From Chloroflexota bacterium (lineage in GTDB: Bacteria; Chloroflexota; Dehalococcoidia; Lucifugimonadales; CATQGZ01): a DNA stretch of 10,026 nt. Below are positions 1-7,200 of the stretch, piece by piece. The stretch is from assembly GCA_027624995.1 (NCBI GenBank), contig JAQBTI010000062.1, forward strand, positions 1 through 10,026, given 5' to 3'. The notes below the pieces were generated by a model. It saw nothing but the letters and a program-made list of their open reading frames with translations. It was not told the DNA's origin and made no database searches. Each line of letters begins with the position of its first letter. Within the stretch, counting starts at the first letter, position 1. Both the position numbers and the translations under genes were made by a program.

Positions 1-1
1 A

Positions 2-292
2 TTGGACTCGGTCTGCAGAAAGGCTTCCGAGAGGCCGATAATTGATGTGCTACATGCTGCTGTTCGGCGGTTGTGGGTCATCGGCGCTTGGGCAACCAAG
101 GCCGGCGCCAGCGAAACCAAAGAAGGGGCGTTGATAGCTCTCGAAGGCCCCGGAGAGGCCGGCATCCTTCCCGAGTTTCTCCAACCCGACTACGTGGCCG
201 CAAAAGAGTCGCTCTCCACCGATGAGTTGCGACAAGCCCTTATTGAGTTCAGAGAAGACTACGATGGTGGACACGGCGGGAACTCCAAATAG
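2..292 (+). CDS. hypothetical protein, 5'-partial
   Basis: I do not recognise this protein. The reading frame is open from the window edge to a TAG at 290-292. It gives 96 residues if the TTG at 2 is read as a start, but no upstream sequence is visible and the gene probably begins outside the window. Codon choice in this frame is sensible for a GC-rich genome (many third-position G/C). The C-terminal half is acidic and probably helical, around the stretch SLSTDELRQALIEFREDY near residues 70-87. No signal peptide, membrane segment or catalytic motif is evident. It converges on the lipoprotein gene, with only about 45 bases between its stop and the extended lipoprotein frame at 338. An antisense frame of 74 codons overlaps it but has no support. 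Confidence that this is a real coding region is moderate, and no function can be assigned. Confidence 0.5.
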   Translation: MDSVCRKASERPIIDVLHAAVRRLWVIGAWATKAGASETKEGALIALEGPGEAGILPEFLQPDYVAAKESLSTDELRQALIEFREDYDGGHGGNSK

Positions 293-337
293 CGTAGATC
301 ACGCAAGTGGGCCACTTGAAAAGAGTGTCGTGCGCAA

Positions 338-412
338 TCAGTCCGAAACCGACAAGCGCCACTCAGTGTCCGAGTTACTCCCCACCCTAAGCCTATAGGT
401 CCCTGTCAATTA
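338..412 (-). other. in-frame continuation of lipoprotein beyond TAA stop
   Basis: After the TAA at 412-410 the same frame runs 23 more codons to a TGA at 340-338. It reads LTGTYRLRVGSNSDTEWRLS followed by VSD. This is what the missing last two beta strands of the preceding domain should look like: a GTYRLRV strand, then a turn, then a WRLSV strand. The stop can be explained by a single C-to-T change, CAA to TAA. The gene may be a recent nonsense allele, the read may carry an error, or the stop may be read through; the first two are likelier. With this piece the protein would have 261 residues. Confidence 0.7.
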
Positions 413-1123
413 GAAGATCGGCCACGACCCATTTAGGTCGCTTGTACTGAGTAGCTCGGTTATCCTATCGCCTGTGTCAGGGTGGATCAAAAACAGAACG
501 AACGGACGACTTCGATTCATGGTCCACTCCAAATGCCATGGTGAGCTCTCAACTTTGAATTGTGTCGTAATGGCATTGCCAGTGCCCGAAAACTCTGCGA
601 CTTGGACTCCGCTCGGAGTTGGATATGGCGTCGGCGTTGGAGTCGATGTCGGGCTCGGAGTGGCTGTCGGCGTTGGTGTTGGTGAAGCCGTTGGGGTTGC
701 GGTTGGCGTTTGAGTTGGAGTTTGTGTTGCGGTCGGAGATGGGGTCGATGTCGGGGTTGGTTCCAAGAACTTCCTCTCTAGCTCCTCCTGCAACCCGTCC
801 ACCGACAACGCCAGCACAGCTATTGCCTGGATGACCTGAGCGATACGCGGATCGGGGGTTGCGGTCGGGGGCACACTGCTAACCGCCTGCCAGATCTGAC
901 CGAGCCGTGGGTCAGGCGTCGGGCTCGCCAAGGGCGTAGGAGTCGGCTCGGCTATCAGGTCAACAATCGTGCCGACAACCGCTCTCGTATCGCCGAGCGA
1001 CCTGATAAGTTGATCGATCCGAGGGTCAGGTGTAGCCGTGGGGGTGGGGGGAGGTGTGGCGTCACCGCAAGCGGTGGTGAGGACGAGGACTACGAGGAGT
1101 CCAACCACAATCGATCCACGCAT
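410..1123 (-). CDS. Thr-Pro-rich lipoprotein, C-terminus cut by in-frame stop
   Basis: This is a predicted exported lipoprotein of 237 residues. Residues 1-19 form a signal peptide: MRGS, a hydrophobic run, then LTTAC with C19 as the likely lipidated cysteine. Three repeats of the form TPDPR(I/L)xQ, each followed by a short predicted helix, lie near residues 31-44, 69-82 and 89-102. A low-complexity Thr/Pro/Ser stalk spans about 121-170. The C-terminal domain (172-237) is beta-rich, with FSGTGN and SSPWHLEW motifs of a sandwich fold that I associate with Chloroflexota and actinobacterial secreted proteins. I chose the ATG at 1123 because GAGGGG lies 9 bases upstream; the ATG at 1132 abuts that ribosome site, and the longest frame (to 1285) runs past the promoter. 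The frame ends at TAA 410-412, yet domain-like sequence continues in frame to 338, so the gene is probably truncated or carries an assembly error. Its surface role is unknown. Confidence 0.8.
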   Translation of the reverse strand: MRGSIVVGLLVVLVLTTACGDATPPPTPTATPDPRIDQLIRSLGDTRAVVGTIVDLIAEPTPTPLASPTPDPRLGQIWQAVSSVPPTATPDPRIAQVIQAIAVLALSVDGLQEELERKFLEPTPTSTPSPTATQTPTQTPTATPTASPTPTPTATPSPTSTPTPTPYPTPSGVQVAEFSGTGNAITTQFKVESSPWHLEWTMNRSRPFVLFLIHPDTGDRITELLSTSDLNGSWPIF

Positions 1124-1172
1124 AGAAGCCATCCCCTCGGTCGTAGGGTAGGTCAAGCTCTGTGACGGATTC

Positions 1173-1201
1173 ACCTTACAGACAGCCGATCTGTCCGTCA
1201 A
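1173..1201 (-). promoter_or_regulatory. sigma70-type promoter of the lipoprotein gene
   Basis: Read on the minus strand, TTGACG (1201-1196) is followed by a 17-base spacer and TAAGGT (1178-1173). The first hexamer matches the -35 consensus at 5 of 6 bases and the second matches the -10 at 3 of 6. Transcription would begin near 1166, leaving a leader of about 43 bases before the ATG at 1123. The spacer contains a 5-base inverted repeat, GACAG-ATCGG-CTGTC (1195-1181), which could be an operator. Confidence 0.5.
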
Positions 1202-1353
1202 GCTGAACACAACAAAACCCCGGTTTCGCAAGGGGTCGAGTACGGCGCCGATTGGCGACACTCGGCCCGGGCACCACGGAATCACGGGCCATCACAGAAT
1301 GGGGAGCTGTACACCTCTGACAGGCCACCGGGCATCTAACCGTTTCGAGAGCT

Positions 1354-1369
1354 TGGCGCCCGAGCGCCA
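1354..1369 (+). repeat. GC-rich hairpin in leader of the radical SAM gene
   Basis: TGGCGC-CCGA-GCGCCA is a perfect 6-bp stem with a tetraloop, ending 25 bases before the chosen GTG start. It could stabilise the leader or affect access to the ribosome site. It could also be chance in GC-rich DNA. I did not find a convincing promoter for the cluster between 1202 and 1394. Confidence 0.35.
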
Positions 1370-1394
1370 TCATGTCCGACTTTGGGGAGGGATT

Positions 1395-2852
1395 GTGACG
1401 TCAACGGGAGCCATACCTCAGAAGCGGACCGCCGACTCCGTCTTCTACGAGCTGACCAGGAGCATATGCCCGGAGTGCAAGCAACTCATCGATGGGCAGG
1501 TCCATCTCAAGGACGGCAAGGTCCTGATGCGCAAAAGGTGCCCGGACCACGGCTGGTTCGAGGCGCTGATGTCGTCCGACGCCGAGGGCTACGTCAACTC
1601 GCTCAAATACAACAAGCCCGGCACCTATCCCGTCGAGTTCCAGACCGAAGTCAAGGACGGCTGTCCCTACGACTGCGGCCTATGCCCGGAGCACAAGCAG
1701 CACACCTGCCTGGCCCTGATAGAGGTAAACACCGGGTGCAACCTGGCCTGCCCGACCTGCTTCGCGAATGCCGGGCCCGGCTATAACCTCACTATGGAGC
1801 AGGTCGAGTTCATGCTCGACCAGTTCGTGCGGACTGAGGGCGACCCGGAAGTCGTGCAGTTCAGCGGCGGAGAGCCAACTCTACATCCTCAGCTCCTGGA
1901 GATGGTCCAAATGGCCCGCGACAAGGGTGTGCGCCACGTCATGGTGAACACCAACGGGCTGCGCATCGTCCGGGACCGGGAGTGGTCGGAGCGGCTGGGG
2001 CAGGCCCGGCCCATGGTCTACCTCCAGTTCGACGGTTTCGAAGACGAGACCTACATGAAACTGCGGGGAGAGCCCCTGGCAGACGAGAAACTCAGGATCG
2101 TCGACCGGCTCGGCGAGCTCGACTTGGACACCATCCTCGTGGCGACGGTGGAGAGGGGCGTGAACGAGCACGAGGTCGGCAGGCTGGTCCAGTTCGGTAT
2201 CGAACACCCTGCGGTCAGAGGCGTCAACTTCCAGCCGGTCACCCACACGGGACGCCACCTGCCCTTCGACCCCACCGACCGCGTCACAATCCCCGAGGTG
2301 ATCGAGCGCATCGGCAGCCAGACCGACGGCCTGTTCGTCAAGACCGATTTCGTCCCCGTCCCTTGCTGCCATCCCGGCTGCCAGTCCATCACCTACGCTT
2401 ATGTCGAGGACGGCGAGGTCACGCCTCTGCCGAGAGTGCTGAACGTCGACGACTATCTGGACTACATCACCAACCGCACCTGGGCCGAGCCCGCCGAGGA
2501 GATAAAGCACGCGCTGGAAGGCCTGTGGTCGTCGAGCTCCGTGCCTGGCTCGGAGTCCCTGGCCGAGCGGTTCGCCTGCGCAAGCTGCAACATCGACCTC
2601 GCAATCACGGACTCGGACCTCGCCAAGAAGATATTTGCCATCAGTGTTAAAGACTTCATGGACGCCTACACGTTCGATGTGAAGAAGCTGATGAAGTGCT
2701 GCATAGGGATCATCTCGCCCGACGGCCGGACGATTCCGTTCTGCGCATACAACAACGTCGGCTACCGCGAGGAGATCCGCGAAGCGACCCGGCTCGAACG
2801 CGTCAAGTCCAGGCTCCAAGCGGTTGGCAGAAGCTCGCCGACAGGCGTATAG
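1395..2852 (+). CDS. radical SAM enzyme, MJ0619/Tes-like (COG1964 type)
   Basis: This is a 485-residue cytosolic radical SAM enzyme. C115-x3-C119-x2-C122 (TGCNLACPTCF) binds the SAM-cleaving 4Fe-4S cluster, and SGGEPT (157-162) is the SAM-binding glycine motif. Extra cysteines suggest further metal sites: C25/C28 with C49 (CPEC and CPDHG, rubredoxin- or zinc-like), C90/C94/C97/C105 just before the core, C324/C325/C329, C395/C398, and C435/C436 with C450 in the ending DGRTIPFCAYN. This layout matches the family containing archaeal MJ0619, in which tetraether lipid synthase (Tes) joins lipid chains. The bacterial members are mostly uncharacterised, so the substrate here is unknown. I chose GTG 1395 because GGAGG ends 4 bases before it; the ATG at 1299 adds 32 residues unlike the family. 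It leads a tight cluster with the next two genes. The family call is firm; lipid chemistry is only a hypothesis. Confidence 0.9.
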   Translation: MTSTGAIPQKRTADSVFYELTRSICPECKQLIDGQVHLKDGKVLMRKRCPDHGWFEALMSSDAEGYVNSLKYNKPGTYPVEFQTEVKDGCPYDCGLCPEHKQHTCLALIEVNTGCNLACPTCFANAGPGYNLTMEQVEFMLDQFVRTEGDPEVVQFSGGEPTLHPQLLEMVQMARDKGVRHVMVNTNGLRIVRDREWSERLGQARPMVYLQFDGFEDETYMKLRGEPLADEKLRIVDRLGELDLDTILVATVERGVNEHEVGRLVQFGIEHPAVRGVNFQPVTHTGRHLPFDPTDRVTIPEVIERIGSQTDGLFVKTDFVPVPCCHPGCQSITYAYVEDGEVTPLPRVLNVDDYLDYITNRTWAEPAEEIKHALEGLWSSSSVPGSESLAERFACASCNIDLAITDSDLAKKIFAISVKDFMDAYTFDVKKLMKCCIGIISPDGRTIPFCAYNNVGYREEIREATRLERVKSRLQAVGRSSPTGV

Positions 2853-3389
2853 ATGGTAATCCCGGTCTGCACGCCGAAGATGTCCGTGCACATCCATGCC
2901 CAGCGCGAGCTGGCCTTCCAGGTGCTCACGGCCTTCGGGGCCGGTCCTCAGAACGGCTCGCAGTCCAAGGTGTTGGAGACGGACGGTGAGAAGCTCCTTG
3001 TAGAGTTTCACACACCGGGCAAGGACTTCCTGGGTAGGCGACACGTATACCGCACCGTCGAGTGGGTAACTCCCCACGAACCGGACAGGATCGACTTCGA
3101 AGGTGTCGAAGGGCCGCTGTCGTTACTCTGCGACCGGTTCGATCTGACCGACGAGGGCGGCTGCACACGGCTTACCTACGAGAGCGAGTTCGGCCTAAAA
3201 GGGTGGTTCTTCGGCTGGCTCGTAAGCAGGTTCTATGTCCAGAGGACGCTACGCAAGATGATGCATGAGCATCTCGAAGAGATGAAGGAGACCATCGAGG
3301 CGCGGGCCGAGCGGAGTCGGGCGTTCCCTCAACGGCCATGCAGCCCGATGAATGCCCAGGGAGAGCTCGACCACGTCACCTACCACTGA
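2853..3389 (+). CDS. SRPBCC/START-like ligand-binding protein
   Basis: This 178-residue protein starts with ATG directly after the TAG of the radical SAM gene (zero gap), so translation is probably coupled. An alternative ATG at 2880 (MSVHIHAQ) would fit the first beta strand of the fold better, and neither start has a strong ribosome site. The order of elements fits the SRPBCC/polyketide-cyclase (START) fold. A first strand and helix (10-30) precede a run of beta strands (about 38-112, including HVYRTVEW, RIDFEGVEG and TRLTYESEF). A long amphipathic C-terminal helix follows at about 124-152 (RFYVQRTLRKMMHEHLEEMK). Such proteins enclose hydrophobic ligands such as lipids, sterols or polyketides. 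No catalytic residues can be named. The tail after 155 is unstructured-looking and overlaps the next gene. It may present or bind the substrate used by its two SAM-dependent neighbours; this is inferred from context. Confidence 0.8.
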   Translation: MVIPVCTPKMSVHIHAQRELAFQVLTAFGAGPQNGSQSKVLETDGEKLLVEFHTPGKDFLGRRHVYRTVEWVTPHEPDRIDFEGVEGPLSLLCDRFDLTDEGGCTRLTYESEFGLKGWFFGWLVSRFYVQRTLRKMMHEHLEEMKETIEARAERSRAFPQRPCSPMNAQGELDHVTYH

Positions 3390-4164
3390 ACTCACGGCCT
3401 GCTGCACGGCCTCTTACAGCCACCCGATGGCGCGGTGGCTCCTCGGAGACTCGTTCCATCCGGGCGGTCTCAAACTGACGTCGCGGTTGGCCGGGCTGAT
3501 GGAGATCGGGACCGGGTCCAGGGTCCTCGACGCGGGGTCAGGTATCGGGACCAGTGCGGTCCATCTTTCCAAGACCATTGGATGCGAGACCGTGGGCGTG
3601 ACTCTGGAAAGTGAAGGCGTAACCGCGGGAGTTGAGCTAGCCCGCCAAGAGGGAGTGAGCGACCTGACCCGATTCGTCGCAGGGGACCTCCAGGACATAG
3701 ACGCGGGAGCAGGGTCCTTCGACGCCGCGATCATGGAGTGCGTGCTCTCGATCGTTCCCGACAAGAAGCGGGCTCTCGAACGGGCTCATTCCGCTCTGAT
3801 GCCAGGTGGCAGGCTCGGTCTTACCGACGTGACCGTCAAAGGCAACCTTCCTCAAGAGCTCGACGGATTGCTCGCGGTGGCAGCCTGTGTAGGGGACGCC
3901 ATGCCCCTGGAAGCGTATGGCGACCTCGCCACCTCGGCAGGATTCGTCATGGAGCATCTACAGGCCTTGCCCGAAACAGCGCAGTCGTTCCTGACGGACC
4001 TCAAGGGCAAATTGCTGCTGGCCGAAGTTGCCAGCGGACTGGGCAAGCTTCAGGTCCCCACAGATCTCATCGTCGAGGCCAAGCGAGTCCTCGCCGCCGC
4101 CCAGGAGGCCGTTGCCGAAGGGAGTCTGGGCTACGGTATGCTGGTAGCCCGGAGGCCTGGGTAG
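3352..4164 (+). CDS. class I SAM-dependent methyltransferase
   Basis: This 270-residue protein has a Rossmann-type methyltransferase core. Motif I is VLDAGSGIGT (58-67), followed by VGVTLE (81-86), AGDL (110-113), SFDAAIMECVLSIVPDK (122-138) and the post-core LMPGGRLGLTDV (149-160). The N-terminal region TACC...LLGDSFHPGG (15-39) recalls a conserved lead-in of related methyltransferases. It supports a start upstream of the Cys pair, so the ATG at 3352 is kept although it overlaps the previous gene by 38 bases and has no clear ribosome site. Cysteines at 17/18, 130 and 179 (ACVGDAMPLEAY) sit roughly where arsenite methyltransferases (ArsM) keep metalloid-binding cysteines. The last ArsM cysteine is absent, so an As(III) substrate is only one possibility. 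It is the last gene of the radical SAM cluster and converges on the exporter gene. The methyltransferase call is strong; the acceptor is unknown. Confidence 0.88.
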   Translation: MPRESSTTSPTTELTACCTASYSHPMARWLLGDSFHPGGLKLTSRLAGLMEIGTGSRVLDAGSGIGTSAVHLSKTIGCETVGVTLESEGVTAGVELARQEGVSDLTRFVAGDLQDIDAGAGSFDAAIMECVLSIVPDKKRALERAHSALMPGGRLGLTDVTVKGNLPQELDGLLAVAACVGDAMPLEAYGDLATSAGFVMEHLQALPETAQSFLTDLKGKLLLAEVASGLGKLQVPTDLIVEAKRVLAAAQEAVAEGSLGYGMLVARRPG

Positions 4165-4239
4165 GAAGAACTCCAGACTCAGGACGGGAGTCCCGGATTT
4201 TCAGATCGGCTCGATTCTCGCTGGGCGATCGACCCGTTC

Positions 4240-7200
4240 CTACAGTCCTCCGCGCTGGCTCGTGACCTGTGCCGCGACCAGTTGGGAGTAGGCTCCCCCA
4301 CTTGCAAGAAGTTCATCAGACGCGCCTTGCTCCACGACCCTGCCCTCGTCCAACACGACGATAATGTCCGCGTCGCGGACGGTCGACAGCCGGTGTGCGA
4401 TTACCAGGCTGGAGCGTCCCTCCATCAGTCTGGCGAGCGCCCGATGCACCAGGCCTTCGCTGACCGCGTCCAGGTGTGACGTGGCTTCGTCCAACACCAG
4501 GACCGGGGCGTTCTTGAGGAAGGCGCGGGCGATCGCGATGCGCTGCCGCTGGCCGCCGGATAGCTGAAAACCCCGCTCGCCGACCCGGGTGTCGTAGCCG
4601 TCCGGTAGGGCGGTGATGAACTCGTGGGCCGCGGCCTGCTGGGCGGCGTGGACCATCTCCTTCTCGGTCGCCCCCGGCTTGGCCAGCAACAGATTGGTCC
4701 GCACCGTGTTGTTGAAGAGATACGTGTCTTGAGCTACCAGCGCTATCGAGTTGCGGAGCTCGTCCAGGGTGAAATCCGGAAGCCGCTCCGAGTCCAGGTC
4801 GATCTCACCACTTTCCGGGTCCCAGAATCTCAGTAGCAAATGGGCCGCTGTCGTCTTCCCTGCGCCTGAGCGCCCGACCAGTGCGAGTCGCTGTCCCGGC
4901 TCAGTGGAGAAATTCACGCCGCTGAGCGCCTGCCGCAGTCCTGGCTCGTACCGGAAACCGACCGTCCCGAACTCGACCGCCCCACCGATCTTCTTGTCCC
5001 CGTCCATTACGCCAGGTCCGTCTGTCACCGGCACCGGCTCGTCGTGGACGGCGAACACCCGTCGCGAGCTGCCCAGTGTGTCGGCGAGCTGTTTGGCCAC
5101 CTGTGCTACCTCTGACACCGGGATGAAGGACGACAGCGCGATGATAGTCAGCAGCGGCAATATCTCGGCTGAAAGGTCGCCACGGCTCTCGAAGTAGGCC
5201 CCGGCCGCCAGTACCGAGAGTCCGCCGAGACCGTTAGCCATCTCGATGAGGATGCGCTGTGCCGACAGATGCTTCAGGAAGCGCAGCCTGTATTCGCCGA
5301 ATCGCCGGTGGTTCGCCTCAACCTCGTCGAGTCGCTGCTCCGCCTGGCTGAACGCGACGATCTCGCGGATACCCTGAACGCCGTCGACCATGTGAGCATT
5401 CACTTCGCCGAGCTGCTCCCTCGACTCGAAACCCAGACTGTCCAACGTCTTGCGGGCCTGGAAGGGCGTGTACGCGACGAAGACCAGGAAGACCAGCAGG
5501 ATGAGCGCCAGCGGCCATTGGATGGCCGCCACCGTCACGAGGACGGCCACCGGGATCAAGAGGGCCACGAACGCCGGTGCGATGGTGTGCGCGAAGAAAA
5601 ATTCGATGGTCTCGATGTCGGCCGTCACGAGGGACATGATGTCGCCGGACCGGCGCTTGACCAGATAGGCTGGCGCGAGCTTGTCCAGCTTGTTGTAGAT
5701 TTCGATGCGCATCTCGGCCAGGAGCCGGAACGCCATGTCGTGTGCGACCCACGACTCCCACCAGTGGAGAAGAGGCGTCAGCGCCCCAAGGACGCCCAGA
5801 GCTATCAGGTACCCGGTCAAGCTTTCGCCCTGCACGAGCTGCCGAACGATAAGCGCGCCTACGACACCTACACCGATCAGCACCAGGACCCGGAGCACTC
5901 CCAGGACGAACGTGGCTACGAGCATCCAGAGCATCGGTCTCGTGAGGTCAAGCAGACGACCGAAGATGGTCGTCCACGGGATCGGCGGTACGTCGCTCGG
6001 CTTGGCGACCGGCCCTGGAGAAGCGGACGGCACTTTCGGAGCTGTGACGATGCTCACGCGGTCGGCGGCGGTCGCAGCAACGTCCTCGATACCTGCCTCG
6101 ATCTGGGCCTCCATGAGGCGGGAGTAGGCCCCGTCGCCGGCAACCAGATCCTTATGCTTCCCTTCCTCAACCAGGCGGCCCGCTTCGAGTACGAGGGTCC
6201 TGTCGGCATTGATCACGCTGGAGAGTCGATGCGCAATAACCAGCGTCGTGCGGCCCTCCATCAGCCTGTCCAGGGCCTCTTGGATGATTGCCTCGTTCTC
6301 GGCGTCCACGCTCGACAGGGCCTCGTCGAGTATGAGGATCGGGGCATCCTTCAGCAGCGCTCTAGCGATGGCGATTCGCTGGCGCTGACCCCCGGACAGC
6401 TTGATGCCGCGCTCGCCGATTACGGTGTCGAAGCCCTGGGGGAGGTCGCGGATGAAGTCGAGTGCGTTGGCTGCACGTGCTGCCTCGTCCAGTTCATCCT
6501 GCGTCGCGTTCGGATTGCCGAACCTCAGGTTGTAGGCGACTGTGCCGTGGAACAGATAGGTGTCCTGGGTCACGACCGCAATCTGCTGGCGGATGGCCGA
6601 GAGGGGTAGCTCCGTTTGGTCTCGACCGCCGATTAGGACGGCGCCGCGTGACGGGTCGAAGAACCGGAGGAACAGCCAGACCAGAGTGCTCTTCCCTGCG
6701 CCACTGGGCCCGACCACAGCCACGGTCTCGCCCGCGTCTATCTTGAAGGAGACGTCTTGCAAAGCTGCCGAGTCCCTGGCCGGGTACTGGAACGTGACGT
6801 CGCGAAGCTCAAGCGTAGGCTCCAGCGTCTCAGGAACGCCGGAAGCGGTTCCCGTATCTTCTACCTCGGGTTTGGAGTCCAACAGGTCGAATACGGCCTC
6901 GGCCGAAGCCGCGCCGAGCATCCCACGGTGGTAGAGCGAGGTTAGCTCGCGCAGAGGACGGAAGACCTCCACGCCCAGCATCACGACGACCAGGAGTGTG
7001 GTCAGTGCCAGGGAGCCGTCTTCCACCCGCAGAGCACCCCAACCCAGAGCGACTGCGGCGCCGGCCGTAATCCCCAGCCAGGTCACACCGGTCGTCGCCT
7101 GGTTGGCGGCCAGGATCGCCATCGTGCTGCGGTAGACGTTCCGGGCCTTCTCCGCCAGGAACTCTCCTCTGGGACCGCTCTGGCCAAAGGCCTTGAGCGT

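Noticed and set aside
590..760. CRISPR or tandem repeat array
   Set aside because: The periodic GTCGG/GTTGG pattern is coding DNA for the Thr-Pro stalk, with no spacer-repeat structure.
474..834. plus-strand ORFs rich in Gly-Val repeats opposite the lipoprotein
   Set aside because: They are the antisense reading of the Thr-Pro stalk; the lipoprotein frame has a signal peptide, lipobox, ribosome site and promoter.
1124..1285. 54-residue N-terminal extension of the lipoprotein frame
   Set aside because: It runs through the predicted promoter and would bury the signal peptide inside the protein.
1202..1394. promoter for the radical SAM cluster
   Set aside because: Candidates such as TTGGCG or CTGACA have no -10 partner at 16-18 bases; no site could be supported.
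1881..3077. 398-codon minus-strand ORF opposite the radical SAM gene
   Set aside because: It is antisense to a strongly supported radical SAM enzyme, has low-complexity Arg/Asp/Val composition typical of a GC-rich shadow frame, and shows no domain.
4178..4201. possible terminator CGGG-AGT-CCCG followed by GATTTT between the convergent genes
   Set aside because: The stem is only 4 bp and the T run is short and not adjacent; too weak to annotate.
5269..6609. 446-codon plus-strand ORF inside the exporter gene
   Set aside because: It is antisense to both intact transporter halves; composition rich in His, Asp, Glu and Arg reflects codon bias and no motif is visible.
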